Below are positions 37,541 to 49,844 of a stretch of 64,000 nucleotides of DNA, piece after piece (the first letter of the stretch is position 1; every line of letters begins with the position of its first letter). Below the pieces are notes generated by a model, which did not search any database, was not told the origin of the DNA, and saw only the letters and a program-made list of their open reading frames with translations. The DNA comes from Laguncularia racemosa (lineage: Eukaryota > Streptophyta > Magnoliopsida > Myrtales > Combretaceae), in contig JBBMOL010000058.1 of assembly GCA_037954665.1 (NCBI GenBank), positions 2,108,001-2,172,000 on the forward strand, read 5' to 3'. Both the position numbers and the translations under genes were made by a program.

Positions 37541-38621
37541 ATGGCAATACCAAGAACTGTAATGTACTTGGTATTCACGGCCATGGTTGTAAAATTAGCC
37601 ACCGCGACTAATTACACCGTTGGAGGTCCCAATGGCGGCTGGGACATAACCACTGATCAGAAGACATGGGCTTCATCTAGGACTTTTCACGTTGGAGATA
37701 ACTTGAGTGAGTAATTATTCACATGATTTCTAATTGAGACATCCATTCTTAATGGACCCTTAGATGGCGTTCTGGTCGATGTCCCTTCCAATAGCCTGAA
37801 GCTTTGTGTGAATAACCTTTGATGTCCTAGCACGCTTTTTGCTTTTTCACTTATATGTGATTTGCTTTTTCATTTATATGTGATAGCATGTGATTAAAAT
37901 GAACACGAATAGGATACTATTTAAGAATATAGAAACTTTATCCACTCTTAGCAATCTCGGAATCTTTAGAACAATGCTAATTCACACGCTGTCATGTCCA
38001 GTTTTCCAGTACTCTCCGATGCACGATGTTGCTGAAGTTGCCAAGTCGGACTACGACTCTTGCCAGGCAAATTCCCCAATTCAGACATATACCAGTGGCT
38101 CCACAGTCATTCCCCTGACGTCTCCAGGGAAGAGATACTTCATTTGTACAACAACAGGACACTGCAGTGGAGGAATGAAACTCGAAGTAGTCACCCTAGC
38201 AGCCGCTTCATCTCCCGCAGCACCACCAGAGGTTTCCCCACCTGAAGCCGCAGCACCCGGTTTTGCGTTCGGGCCCGTCGTCTCTCCAGCTCCAGAGATT
38301 TACCCTCCATCGCCAATGCTGTCTCCCGAATCACCAGCAGACGTATCACTTCCTTCGCCACCTGAATCACCTACTGATATCCCATCGCCAATGCTGTCTC
38401 CCGAATCACCAGCAGACGTGTCACTTTCTTCACCACCTGAATCACCTATCGACATCCCTTCCGCAGTCCCTGATATTCCTAGCACTAAATCCACCGCAAT
38501 CTCTCCTCTCACCCGCACATCAGCAGATAATGATATGCCAGACTCTTCGACGAAGAGGTGTGGGCTTCCTATAGGATTGAGCTTCGCGATCATGATGATT
38601 CCGGCAATTCTAGCATTTTAA
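37541..38621 (+). CDS. Uclacyanin-like phytocyanin, GPI-anchored, 2 exons, 261 aa
   Basis: Exons are 37541-37706 and 38002-38621; the GT-AG intron splits an Ile codon. The signal peptide is about residues 1-22 (MYLVFTAMVVKLATA). The plastocyanin-like domain starts TNYTVGGPNGGWDI and keeps all four type 1 copper ligands: His63, Cys104, His109 and Met114. Cys76 and Cys110 form the expected disulfide. A methionine fourth ligand is the uclacyanin pattern; early nodulin-like proteins lack these ligands. A Pro/Ser-rich, arabinogalactan-like region follows (about 120-230), including a 25-residue unit present twice (158-182, 183-207). The C-terminus (GLPIGLSFAIMMIPAILAF) is a GPI signal, so the mature protein should sit on the outer face of the plasma membrane. 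The precise redox role of uclacyanins is not well known; some act in lignin patterning. Confidence 0.92.
38307..38456 (+). repeat. In-frame 75-bp tandem duplication in the phytocyanin Pro-rich region
   Basis: Copies 38307-38381 and 38382-38456 are nearly identical (ccatcgccaatgctgtctcc, then the same word again). Each encodes 25 residues beginning PSPMLSPESPADVSL. This lengthens the glycosylated spacer by one unit. Confidence 0.9.
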
Positions 38622-39474
38622 AGTGCCTTTCTTATCATCACCGGGACCTTTGCTTAGAATGATTTCGTTATATTTGTCCTTTGTGTTGCTGTCATGGAAT
38701 CGAAATACTGTATCCTGCGATTCACATTTCCCAGTACCTGCATTTGGTTCCTTATTTTCTGTAGTTTTAGTATTGAGTTTTATCGGAAAAGAAGGGAAGT
38801 GTTGAATCTATTTTAGTTTTCAACATTTAAATTGCAAAGGATGACTGGTCACTTAAAATGAGTCAAAGCAAATCCAAAAGCATAAGCCTGGGGATTGAAT
38901 GAAGGTGACGGATTTGCATTTAGGCTGGCTCCCCTGCTCTTATCGAATATTAAATTTCTTCAGAGTCAACTTTTCTAAAAGTTTAAATCTGAAGATTGGA
39001 GTGGACTATTTATATGAATTACTTACCATACAACATAACCTACGAAGATATAGTGCGATTGCGATTTTTGGTGGTCTAATAATATATTAGCATGCCTTTA
39101 GGAGACTTTATAATATAGTAGATATTTAAACCTATTTGTTCTAAGCTTTCATCAGAATTGACACATGGTTAAACAACCCAGCAACAATCCCTCTCTTATT
39201 CAGAATCTTTCAGACACACACATGAAAAGTTATAACAATAGAAGATTAAATTCCCACAATGTCAAATACAATTTCCACCATCTTCTTTAAGTCAGTAATT
39301 CTTCAAGCAAGGAAAATTACAGGGAGAAACATGCATCATTCAACAATGAGCAGATTAATTATGCACCTAATCAAGTCCTTCCATTTATTTAAAAACCAAC
39401 ATACACAAAGACATTCAAACACAGAGGAGAATACGTGAGAGAGACGTGGAACCAACCATATGGATATCCGCTCA
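38622..39474. other. Convergent spacer between the phytocyanin and bHLH genes
   Basis: The phytocyanin gene (plus) and the bHLH gene (minus) end facing each other; the interval should hold both 3' UTRs. No gene is supported. Confidence 0.5.
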
Positions 39475-42400
39475 TCAAGCAACCGGAGGTCGGAGAATGT
39501 GATCTTGGGATGTATCGATTGCTGAAGGTGGCATGAATTGCCACATCGCCACACTTGGGAAGCCAATGTAAGGCATCAGCTTGCTTCCAACAGTTTGACC
39601 TTGAGCAGTAAATGCGGCTGATATTGCAGAGGGATGGGTCAAATAACCAGGTTGAATGCTCATACCTTTCAACTGTTGCTCCAGTTTCTCTTTGTCCACC
39701 TTAAGCCTCTGCTTCTCATCACGGAGCTCGTTCTTCTCAGCCTAACATGAGGACCTTACGTAAGGTCGATGGCCAAATTTACAAATTATGAAGGGCTATT
39801 TGTTTCATCTTCTCGTATATTTTACCTATATTCAGTTCATGCTTGTTCTATGTCTGATCCACAGCTGACCGTGTATATTTTGTGTCTTGATATGTGTGTT
39901 TGTCAGTTCATCTTTTGTTTGGTTTCTTGTTTAGCCAAATATCCAATATCAAACCGGTACCAAGATGATATCTCAAAACATTGGGCCAAACGGGCCACTA
40001 AAATTTCTTTAAGAAACAATGAATCAGGCGTTTGGAATTTCGAAAGTCAATACTCACCTTCAATTCTTTGATCTTCTCTTGCAAATCCTCATTCGACTCT
40101 TTCAGTTTCTGGGCTTCAATTCTCAACTGGATCACTGTCCGAGCGGCATCGCTCAAAGTTGCAGCCTTGTCAATTTTAGGTGGCCTTCCAGGGTCCAAGA
40201 CAGAACTCAATTCTAGGAACCTTTAATATGAAGCTAACTTCACGTGAGAGCTGCAGGAAAAGAAAACATATTGAGAGAATGATAGGATCTAGGACATGCC
40301 TTTCGTTTAGCCTGTCCCTGCGCTGTTTCTCCCGACATGCTTTAGAGCCAAACCCACTACAGGTGTCAGGCTTGAACCTGCCAAAGCATTTGCAGCATAA
40401 TTTTATCTCAAGCACCACAAGAAATGGATCAAAACTCTGGCAAATGTAAAGGTGGCTATCATGAAAAGGATGAGTTTTCGCAGCTATGAAACTCTATACA
40501 AATTACATATCCACAGAGAATGGTGCAAAAAATAAAATAGAAAGAATTTTCGTTCTTTCTGATTGCTTTAAAGTCATCTCCAAACGGATTAGACGATGCT
40601 GAAACTTAAATTCTTGAGTTTGACAATCAATCCATCCCAGAGACATAAACTAGCAATGACGAGCAAAGCAAATCCTTCTTGAAATAGAGAATCTGACGAA
40701 AAATCACCTGTGACCATGTCCGTTAATTTCAATTGAAAAGCCATAATATGCTGCCCTTTATCATGTTATACAACAAAAATCATACTTGAAAACTCACACG
40801 GCAAACATACCCTTTCTCTTTTCATTCTTTTGTTGTTCTTGCGGGTGATAGGAATGCTGAATTTAGCTACATAACCGCCTGACGTAAAAGTTCACATTTA
40901 CAAATCTTTTGTGGATCTAACATTTATTACACAAAATCCCGACCTGTAGGCTGTGATTTTAAATTGAATAGGGGTGAGATGATAGTATGGGGCTTCAAAC
41001 TCTTAATTTCCTGCTCTACTAATACTTCAAGGAAAATGCACAACATCACTAAAAAAGAGTTATTGACAGTCTTGCCATTAACTAAAATGAATCATTAAAG
41101 AAATGACTCAAAGTCAACATGATCTCCATTTAACATCAACCCAAAGGCTCAAATTAATACCTAGGGATAGGCATAGATCTGTTTGGTTATGATTATCCTG
41201 CGAACGAAACCAATCCGTAAAGTATCAGTTATATTTTCTTTTATCAACATTGAGTACCAGGTTTAGAATTTTTTTTTTAATCATAAAACTTCGGATTGGT
41301 TCATCTCGGTTCAGTTTTACGAACTTTATTATCTAAAAGAATTGCATGCATGGAATGAATACCATATGTTAAATCCATTTGCAAGTCGATAACAATAATA
41401 CGAAGTGGCACAAAAGAGGTTGTTCAAGCCAGTATTTACATAAAAAAAAAGAGGGTAATTTCAACTTATCTTGTAAAAAGGGCTCAAAGTTTGAGATAAC
41501 GAAGACAAAGCTGCTGCTTATTAAATCATACATAAACCTCGCAAAAAAAAAAAAAAATTATAAACCCAAATTTCTCTTAAATGATATATTAAGAGAAAAA
41601 AAATTCTTTCGTCGATCGCAAATTAAAATATAAAATACATTTTTTTTATAAAAAGTTTTTTGATTTTTTTTTGTTTGGCTTAATTTGTTCTTCCAAAACA
41701 ACCATAAATATCACAATTTTTCTCAAAATAGAATAGAAAAAAAGAATCTGCCTTTATGGTTCAATTCAATGTGGCGTATGGATTGGTACGGTTGGATCCA
41801 AATTTTAAGCTTACCTACCACGCTAAGACTAGATTGACCTGATTCTCATCTAATCTAACCACTAACCACACTCGACTGGCTCTACCGGGAGAAATAGCTG
41901 GTGATCCCATGACTGAAGATGGATGCTACCGACCAATAAAAAACAATTGCATCAATAAAGCAGGCTTTCGGGTCCGTCAATCAAATGGTTTATGACAATC
42001 ACAAAACCATACTAATGCCCTTACACTTAACAATTACCTTTTTTGAATGGTAAGAACATTGATGGATAAACTAAATCCATATCGCAACTCAATCAGAGAG
42101 TGGATATTTCAATTAGAGTCACTCCACAAGCAACAGACAAATCGAACTCCTAAAGAAACGGCTCAAGTAACTTTCTGAGTCATTTATGTCCTCATTCTTA
42201 TAAGGAGTTTCCAATTTAGGAAACTTCGATCAGTGTTTATCCTAAGAGCACCTCTTTCAGTTTCAATACATGCAAATGAAGGTACCTTACCTTCTTATCA
42301 AGATGAAGCATATACCCCAAAAGGCAAAAAGTTTTAAATTTTCTTTTCTTAATTTTGCTTTACTTCTCTTTTTTTCCCAAATACCAAAAAAAATGAACTT

Positions 42401-42972
42401 CCACGCAAGGACAACAATAAAACGTACCTTTTACGACAGCCAGTAACCTTAACAAAATCTTCCGAATCCCCAAAAGAACAGACTTCTAGGCTGCAGATAA
42501 GAAAACTTGTTTGTCAAGATTCCATAAAGAATTTCACCGTGAAAAAGCATGTCTCTTACAATCCATGAACTGATTTTTGAAATACTTTTTTACGAGAAAC
42601 AGTTTGTCTAGTTTGAAAGTACCAACGAATGGCGAAAAATGGGCTTATCAATGATAAATGGTTTTCACTTGAAAAAAAGAAATATCCTCTGATCACTTTC
42701 AATACGAAACTTGAAGAAACTTTTGAATTACTACCCGGGATAATATTTGACAGTTCTAAAACACACCCAAGTATTTTAGTTGAGCAACAAAAATTTGAAA
42801 GCTTTGTTTTGGTAAATGAAGGCAACCTGGCACTGGAGGACGTAAAGAAGGAGGGAAGTTGAGGAGGAGGAGAAGTAGAGGAAGTGAAATTGATAGTGTT
42901 AGCAGGGAAAAAGGCATCATCGATTATTGGATAATCAATGAGCCAGTTGGTGTTATTATTATCACTGCACAT
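39475..42972 (-). CDS. bHLH transcription factor, subgroup IVc, bHLH115/ILR3-like, 5 exons, 238 aa
   Basis: Exons (minus): 42972-42827, 42490-42428, 40377-40300, 40220-40058, 39741-39475. The N-terminus MCSDNNNTNWLIDYPIIDDA matches bHLH115 (M-x4-NTNWLxDYPxID). The basic region SKACREKQRRDRLNERF has Glu86, Arg89 and Arg90, the E-box-reading set. The helix-loop-helix (97-131) contains LSSVLDPGRPPKIDKAATL. A leucine zipper or coiled coil follows (KIKELKAEKNELRDEKQRL, EKLEQQLK). The C-terminus WQFMPPSAIDTSQDHILRPP is conserved in the IVc group and is the region tied to the BRUTUS E3 ligase. The family activates the iron-deficiency response (targets include bHLH38/39/100/101) as dimers. Intron 3 is GC-AG. 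Two in-frame upstream ATGs (43056, 43002) would extend the protein to 266 or 248 aa; 42972 is chosen by family alignment. Confidence 0.9.
40221..40299 (-). other. GC-AG intron of the bHLH gene
   Basis: The 79-bp intron starts AG|GCATGT and ends TATTAAAG. It is the only joint that continues DRLNER into FLELSSVLDPG in frame. No usable GT donor lies nearby. A better-looking acceptor (TTTTCCTGCAG) occurs about 30 bases earlier, but using it puts a TAA in frame. Confidence 0.75.
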
Positions 42973-44261
42973 GGTTATGGAGTCATATTCCACTTCCTCC
43001 ATTTTGGAGTTGGAGTGGCTTTGTTTCTTGAGTGTGGAGTTTGAATTAGCAAACACGATACAGCAAGTTGGTTTACATTACATTACTGTTGGAGAACAGG
43101 GTCTGTCTTTTTTTTTTCTTTTTTCTTTAATAAATATTATCATGTTGGACTTAAAAATATATATATTGTTTGGAAAAAACGAGGTGACGCCAGAACCAGG
43201 GGTGTTTTGGGTTTGAGCGTGTCTATCTTCGCAAAGTGGTACACTGATCCGATCCCCTCCACTTCTCTCGCCTTTCTTCTCCCACCCCACCCCCCCACCT
43301 CTCTCTCCCTATCTATCTGGAGAGTAAAACGAGGAAAGAAAGTCAATGCTCTTTCTCTATACCCCACCTCCCCGGTTCCTTTTCCATTTGAACCGTGACT
43401 ATGGCTAACGAGCAGGGATAAGATTACTTATCACTACGTTAATTATTATTAAATTTTTATTATTAATATATAAATTAAAAATAAAACTAAAAATTAAATT
43501 AATATCATAAAAAATATTGATAAAGTCATAAAAAATTCTTGAATTATGATATGTTAACAAATGTTCAAATATTATTTAATTAAAAAAAGAAAAATATATA
43601 TATTTTCAATTTCTAATGCATACTTAATTTTCTATTTAAGTATTATTTTTTATTTAAATCTCAATATTTTTAAAATCTTATAAAAATAAGATTTTTATCA
43701 AATTTAGTAAATTTTCTACCTATTGATAATGTGTTTTAACTTCAAATTAGTAAAAAAGAATTAGTTTAATAAAAGGATAATATTAAATATATTTAATTAC
43801 ATTATAAAATAAAAATAATAAATTTTATAATTGTAAAAAATTAATAAATAATAATAAATGAAAGTAAGTAAAATGGGTTGGATAAAATTATGCAAATTCT
43901 AACCACATTGACCAATTACTTTAAGGCTAATTAATTAACACATACTTGTGGATGAAAAATCTAATGGATTTAATGGAAATCTTATTTTTTTAAGGTTACG
44001 AAAACAATAATGACTTAAGTAGAAAAAAAAATTGAAAACTTAAATAAAAAAGGTAAATGTTAAGAAATAAAAATGTATTTTTTTCATTAAAAAATTAATA
44101 TTAAAAGTACATTTCAATAAAAAACAAAGTATAAAAAATCTTATAAATTTCTTCTTTGGCATTTAACCAATGTTCCTACAGCCCTTATTAGCGTTTTGTG
44201 ATACTTGGTAAGAGTAAAAGTAAAATCATTTTCATCTTTAGTAAAAATATACTAATAATAA

Positions 44262-44294
<33 letters not shown>
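44262..44294. repeat. Compound (AT)n(TG)n microsatellite
   Basis: About nine AT units run directly into eight TG units. Confidence 0.9.
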
Positions 44295-44295
<1 letters not shown>

Positions 44296-44812
44296 TATTC
44301 TTGATTTTGGAATCTTATTTAAATTATTTATTGATCTTTAACTCTTGTTAAGTAAATTGTGGATTAAGGACAAAAACTGGAAATCATTAAAGTAAAGAAA
44401 ATTTCAAGATTTTTTTCTGACTTCATTATCTTCTTTCTCTCTTTGATCCTCTCTCACACAAACTTAGAAGTGTATAAACTATTAAAAACCGCGTATATGC
44501 ACTCGTTAGGAGATTATTTTATGACATATTTTAAAGGCTTAATATACTAGTTACAATGGGCGGGAAACATTATTAAAATTTGTGTTACTTTCTATCGTAA
44601 TTAATCGGGTAAGAAATTAAGAATTAAAGCTCATAGGATAGTTCCACAATTCTTTAGAACCACGAGTATAGAGTATAGATGTAGCATATTCGTCTCTTGT
44701 ACTCGTTATAAAATCTAAACTACAATAATAATAATTTTTTAGATCAATATAATTTGCCTTGTTTACCACAGCGCGTTATATTAACATACTGATTTTTACT
44801 TTTTCTCACGTA

Positions 44813-45033
44813 AAGTTATTAAACCCGTGATTTTATTTAAAATAAGAATATATAGGATGGGAAAGATTATTAAAATTGATATAATGAAAATTTATAAAAT
44901 TATATATTTAAATTCATAATTTTATTAAAAATATGTATCTAAATAATTTTATATTTATTTTAATTAAAAAAAAAACTCTTAAAACCGAAAACCCATACAA
45001 TCCTATGACTTAGCTTGCGACTTTAACAACTAT
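44813..45033. mobile_element. Decayed second copy of the 24505-24718 MITE family
   Basis: Collinear similarity to the MITE at 24505: gttattaaacccgtgatttt at the left matches gttgtcaaaatcacgatttt. The middle (aaaattatatatttaaattc, then ataattttattaaaaatatg) follows the same order, and ctttaacaactat at the right matches ttttaacaaccat. The ends are worn and I see no clear target-site duplication. Confidence 0.55.
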
Positions 45034-45559
45034 CTTGGCCATCTATTTGCAGCTAAAATCAATAGAATAAACTTTGTACAACTGCATGCCTTTCAAATCC
45101 AGCTCAACATAAAGTTCATAAAATAAGCCTTCAATTTAATTCGTAAGGGGATGAGAATAATTTATATTGGTAACTTTTTAGGCAAGACTTGCCATCACGA
45201 TATCGGAATTTAACCTAGTACTAAGTTGTTAAAAAAAAAAATACTTTGCTTGTATTTTACTTTGTCTAAAATATGAAGAACCTCTTTAGTATATATGTTG
45301 GATTCTATTCTATACAGTAATAACTATCATGTTAAAAGTACTTACAATGTTTTGGACTGATCACAGAAAAACCGCATGAGTTTTTGAAGTTTTTTTTTTC
45401 TTAATCTGTGTTGTTGTTATTATTATTAATTAGACAATCTGAGTTTTTGCTATATATATATAGGTTATATAAATCGATTTTTAGGATTTTTTTACTTTGC
45501 TAATTTGTGTTGTTATTATTATTTGTAGTTACGTAACCTTAATTTTGTTTATCATAAAT

Positions 45560-46081
45560 AAATTATTTCACTGTTGAGATAAAAAGGAAAAGAGTCAAAT
45601 AAAACATGAAAAACAAATTATTTCATTCATGTTCTCTCTTCTTGCTTAATTTAGTCCTTTTAAGATAAATTATAACACTTGAAAGGAAAAATAGATATTA
45701 AATGAGCTGATAACACAATGTGTACAAGAGGAAGAAAGATTGAAATAAGAACATATTGAAAGTGTTTATGTGGTGACTTGTGCTCATGATAAGACTCCTA
45801 AGAAAAGGAAAATGGATCATAAAGGTAAAGGAGTTACGGATACTGAGGCTTTGCATGTGTGGTAGGAACAAGATAAGCTAGTCATATGAAAAAGGACTAT
45901 CTTAAGTATGCAAAATGGCTCACAAAAAAAGGTGAACTTTTCAACTTTCTTTGCTCAGAAGTTAATTTAGGTTTAATACCAACTCATACTTGGTGGATAA
46001 ATATAGGTCTAATTATTCACATAAGTGTTTCCATGCAGGGTTGTTTAAGGAGCTAAGTACCAAGTGATGCCAAAAGATTCA
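45560..46081 (+). pseudogene. Ty1/copia gag C-terminal part and protease start, left side of a split element
   Basis: Pieces of copia gag are visible: NELITQCVQEEERLKQ, then a basic stretch with KTPKKRKMDHKGKG. A degenerate zinc knuckle follows (HMKKDY, last Cys lost) with KYAKWLTKKGE. The protease region reads PTHTWWINIGLIIHISVSMQ, where the family has WWIDSGAT; the catalytic Asp-Ser-Gly is lost. The sequence stops at 46081, where the gypsy element begins, and resumes at 52342. Stops and frameshifts make it non-functional. The left end of the element is not recognisable. Confidence 0.75.
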
Positions 46082-46745
46082 TGATGCGAACCCTAGGTTG
46101 TGATCGTCCTAGAACCCGATCGGATGGAAAAGTAGTCCTAGAATCGTCCTTGGAACCAAGCAACAACTTCACCTTAACTCAAATAACGAATTAAAACCAA
46201 AGTTATAAAGAAATTACGATCGAAAATAAGTTACCTTGATTGGATTAGAATGAGTTCTCAATGAAGAACAATCGGGAGGCTTTCCTTAAGAGAAAAAGAC
46301 ATTCAAAAAGTGTCTCATTCAAAAACCTAGAAGACTATTTATAGTCTTTACAATTAAAGGAGCAAAATGACTAGAAATCACAAGATTGACAATTAAAAGC
46401 CAGCGGCCTAAATCCTATGCTGGCTAAGTAAGCCAGCAACTTACAATGTTAAGGCCGGCGGCCTACTCTAGTAAGCTGGCAGCCTAAAGTACTAGGCCAG
46501 CATCATAAAGTCGGCAGCCTTCTTCCGCTTCTAAGCAATCTTCAATATTAATAGAGGAGATGCTTGATAAATTGAAAATGATCTTCTCTTATGTTGGAGC
46601 AAGTATCCGCAAAGTGTGGTCCAGGTGTTCTTAAATAAGTCCATTCAAGGCTTGCTCCATACGTTTTGCCCTTAACCTTGTCATCGATCCTCTAACTCCT
46701 TCCAATAGGTCATAGGAGAGAGTTGATGCAAGTTGATTTCCATCA
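46082..46745 (-). repeat. 3' LTR of the gypsy element
   Basis: This is a 664-bp copy that ends TG...CA on either strand. It contains a TATA box on the element's strand (CTATAAATAG, plus coordinates 46335-46344). It differs from the 5' LTR by scattered substitutions and a net 20 bp in the ggcggcc-rich part around 46440-46500. Confidence 0.92.
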
Positions 46746-46759
46746 TTCTCTCCTTCTTC
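46746..46759 (-). other. Polypurine tract of the gypsy element
   Basis: On the element's strand GAAGAAGGAGAGAA lies immediately before the 3' LTR, the usual plus-strand priming site. Confidence 0.85.
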
Positions 46760-46889
46760 AAAAGGATTCGTCTTCGAATCACCTACATCATATAAGGATA
46801 AATCAGCAACATTAAAAGTAGCACTTACATTTCCATAGTTGCTGGCAAATCAATCTTATAAACATTGTTATTTATCTTTTATATCACTT

Positions 46890-47761
46890 GGAACAACCCA
46901 TCTCCTCTAGGTTGTAATTTGGATTTCCTTTGTTCGGGAAACCTTTCCTTGCGAAAATGTACCCAAACCCAATCTTGGCTAAAAAACAACCTTAGTGCAC
47001 CCTTTATTGGCTTGTCTAGCATAGTGTTAATTCTTCTTGTCTATGTTGGTATGAGATTTGGCATGTAAATCCTTTACAAAATCGGCCTTCTGTTTTCCAT
47101 CAAGATTAACAATTTCATTAGAAGGCAAAGGTAATAAATCTAAAGGAGTTAAAAGATTAAAACCATACACAATCTCAAATGGTGAATATGATGTAGTAGA
47201 ATGAACAATTCTATTGTATGCAAACTCAATATGAGGCAGGCAAGATTCCCATTGTTTTAAGTTTTTTTAAATGATAGCACGCAACAATGTGGTAAGTGTC
47301 CTATTAACTACTTCAGTTTGCCAATCCGTTTGGGGATGTGCAACAGTTGAAAACAAGAGTTTAGTCCTTAATTTATTCCATAAAGTACGCTAAAAATGAC
47401 TTAGGAACTTAACATCTTGATCACTTACTATTGTTCTAGGCAATCCATGCAAACTTACTACTTCCTTGAAGAACAAATTGGCAATATGTGTTACATCATT
47501 GGTTTTAGAACATGTAATAAAATGTGTTATCTTACTAAACCTATCAACAACAACAAATATGTTGTCCTTACCACTTCGAGTCCCAGGCAAACCAATTACA
47601 AAGTCCATGGAAATATCAATCCAAGAGTGAGTAGGTACAGGCAATGGTGTATACAACCCATGTGGTTTTACTTTAGACTTTGCTTGTCTACAAGTTAGAC
47701 ACTTATCACAGACAAATTGCACATCATGTTTCATGTTAGGCCAATAAAGATGTTTATGCAA
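46890..47761 (-). pseudogene. Gypsy integrase region
   Basis: The minus strand reads HKHLYWPNMKHDVQFVCDKC, then CRQAKSKVKPHGLYTPLPVP, which is the HHCC zinc-binding part. Next is the core start WIDISMDFVIGLP, then FVVVDRFSKITHFI and TIVSDQDVKFLSHF. After a stop, further parts include HPQTDWQTEVVNRTL and EFAYNRIVHSTTSYSPFEIV. In several places the frame is broken, and the usual SDRDxxF reads SDQDVKF. It would insert new copies if intact. Confidence 0.85.
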
Positions 47762-48129
47762 TATGTCTAAAGTCTTTCACACACCAAAATGTCTCATTAG
47801 ACCTCTTCCGTGGGACTCTATAACTAGCAGTTCTCGCAAAGAACACTTAGGTACACACAACCTATTCTTTTTAAACAAGAATCCTTCGTGCCTATAATAC
47901 TCCTCATAAGCACATTTTAAACAAGCATTCCATCTTTGCAGAAATCAACATCATTACTATACAATTCCTTAATGAATTTAAAACTAAGTAATTTAGATTG
48001 CAAGGATGTTAGTAATACGTACCTCCTAGATAATGCATCAGCAACAATATTTTCTTTCCCATTCTTGTATTTGATTACATAAGGAAAAGTTTCTATGAAT
48101 TTCAGCCACTTAGCATGTCTTTTATTAAG

Positions 48130-49436
48130 CTTACCTTAGGATTTTAAAAACCTTAAGTTCTCATGGTCAAAATGAATGACAAACTCCCTAGGCCACAAAT
48201 AATGTTGCCATGTCTTATTAAGGCATACAGCTCTTTGTCATAGATAGGGTAATTCAACGCTGCCTCACTAAGCTTTTCACTAAAGTAGGCAATTGGTTTT
48301 GAATCCTGCATCAAAATAACCCCTATTCCAATCCCTGATGCATCACATTCAACCTCAAAAGCTTTGTCAAAATTAGGTAGACACAATAAAGGTGCATTAG
48401 TCAATTTTTCTTTCAAAGCATTGAAAGCCTTATCATGTACCTCTTCCCACCTAAACACCAAATTCTTTTTAACAAGCTCATTTAAAGGTGCTACAAGAGA
48501 ACTAAAATCTTTTACAAACCTCCTATAAAAACTTGCTAAACCATGAAAACTTCTTACCTCACTTGCATTCTTTGGGGTAGGCTATTCCCTAATCGCCTTC
48601 ACCTTGTCTTCATCCACTTTTATTCCTTGTGAGCTTACAAAAAATCCAAGAAAAACAATAGATTCCATATAAAAACCATACTTCTACAAGTTAACATATA
48701 ATTTATTTTCTTTCAAAATACTCAAAACAACCTGCAAATATTTAACATGATCATCTAAATTTTTGTTGTACACCAAGATATCATCAAAGTAAATTACAAC
48801 AAATTTTCTAATGAAAGAATGCAACACATGAATCATTAGACTCATAAAGGTGCTAGGTGCACTAGTTAAGCCAAATGGCATGACTAACCACTCATATTTT
48901 GTCTTAAAAGTAGTTTTCCATTCGTCACCTTCCTTTATGTGAATTTGATGATAACCACTTTTCAAATCAATCTTTGAGAATAAACATGAGCCATACAACT
49001 CATCAAGCATGTCATCCAACTTGGGAATAGGATATCTATACTTTATAGTGATCTTGTTGATGGCTCGGCAATTTACACACATGCATCATGTTCCATCTTT
49101 CTTGGGAACTAACAGCACAAGAACTAAACTTGGACTGAGACTCTCTCACACAAATCCCTTTTGTACAAGTTCTTCCACTTGCCTTTGTATCTCATTGGTC
49201 TCTTCTGGATTGGCTCTATACGTGGGTCTGTTAGGAATAGATGACCCTGGAATAAAATCGATCTGGTGCTCAATACCTTTTAGAGGAGGTAATCCATCTG
49301 GAACGTCCTTAGGAAATAACTCTTCAAACTCCTGTAGCAAAGATACAACCACACTTGGTAAAGATGAGTTAAGATCGTTAGTCGTAAAATAAATATCCTT
49401 GTATAGAAGTACAAGTAATGGTTGTCTTGCTAACAT
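48130..49436 (-). pseudogene. Gypsy reverse transcriptase and RNase H region
   Basis: The minus strand reads FPKDVPDGLPPLKGIEHQID, then VNCRAINKITIKYRYPIPKL, SKIDLKSGYHQIHIKEGDEW and the catalytic block FVVIYFDDILVYNKN (YFDD instead of the usual YIDD or YVDD, both metal-binding Asp kept). After a stop, the connection (VRSFHGLASFYRRFV) and RNase H (FEVECDASGIGIGVIL, IAYFSEKL, YDKELYAL) follow. Stops at about 49088, 48684 and 48150 break the frame. Confidence 0.88.
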
Positions 49437-49844
49437 AGCTCTCTTAATCTCTCATTTTGTAGCAAAAGCACTCATTCTTTTACTGCTCTCTTCACTACTT
49501 TCCCCACTCTTTCTTACATTCTCACTCTTTTTATCACTCCTTCATTTTTCTGATGTATTCACTTTATTTTCTCTCACTTTGCACTCTTTCACTATTCTAA
49601 CTTGATCCTTATATGCCTCTAAAGGTTTAAGAGGTGTTAGCATAATGATTATGTTATTCATTACAAGTTTGTATATATTTTTGTACCAATTATGATTGAC
49701 CTTCCTATCAAACTGCTATGGACACCCCAAAAGGAGATGTTCGGCATGCATAGGTGCAACATCACAAAGTACCTCATCCTTGTAGTTACCAATGGAAAAT
49801 GCAACTACAACCTATTTTGTTACTTTAACTTCTCCACACTCATT

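Larger units (their letters stand above)
42973..45560. other. bHLH upstream region and AT-rich intergenic DNA
   Basis: The first 400 bases are the bHLH 5' leader and promoter; 43245-43320 is a C/T-rich plus-strand tract. Beyond 43440 the DNA is extremely AT-rich with no supported gene. A compound microsatellite is at 44262-44294 and a decayed MITE at about 44813-45033. Confidence 0.45.

Noticed and set aside
38300..38593. 97-codon frame antisense to the phytocyanin Pro-rich region
   Set aside because: A by-product of the repetitive Pro/Ser codons on the other strand.
40220..40255. Canonical-looking acceptor TTTTCCTGCAG for bHLH exon 4
   Set aside because: Splicing there puts a TAA in frame before the conserved helix; kept only as a possible decoy.
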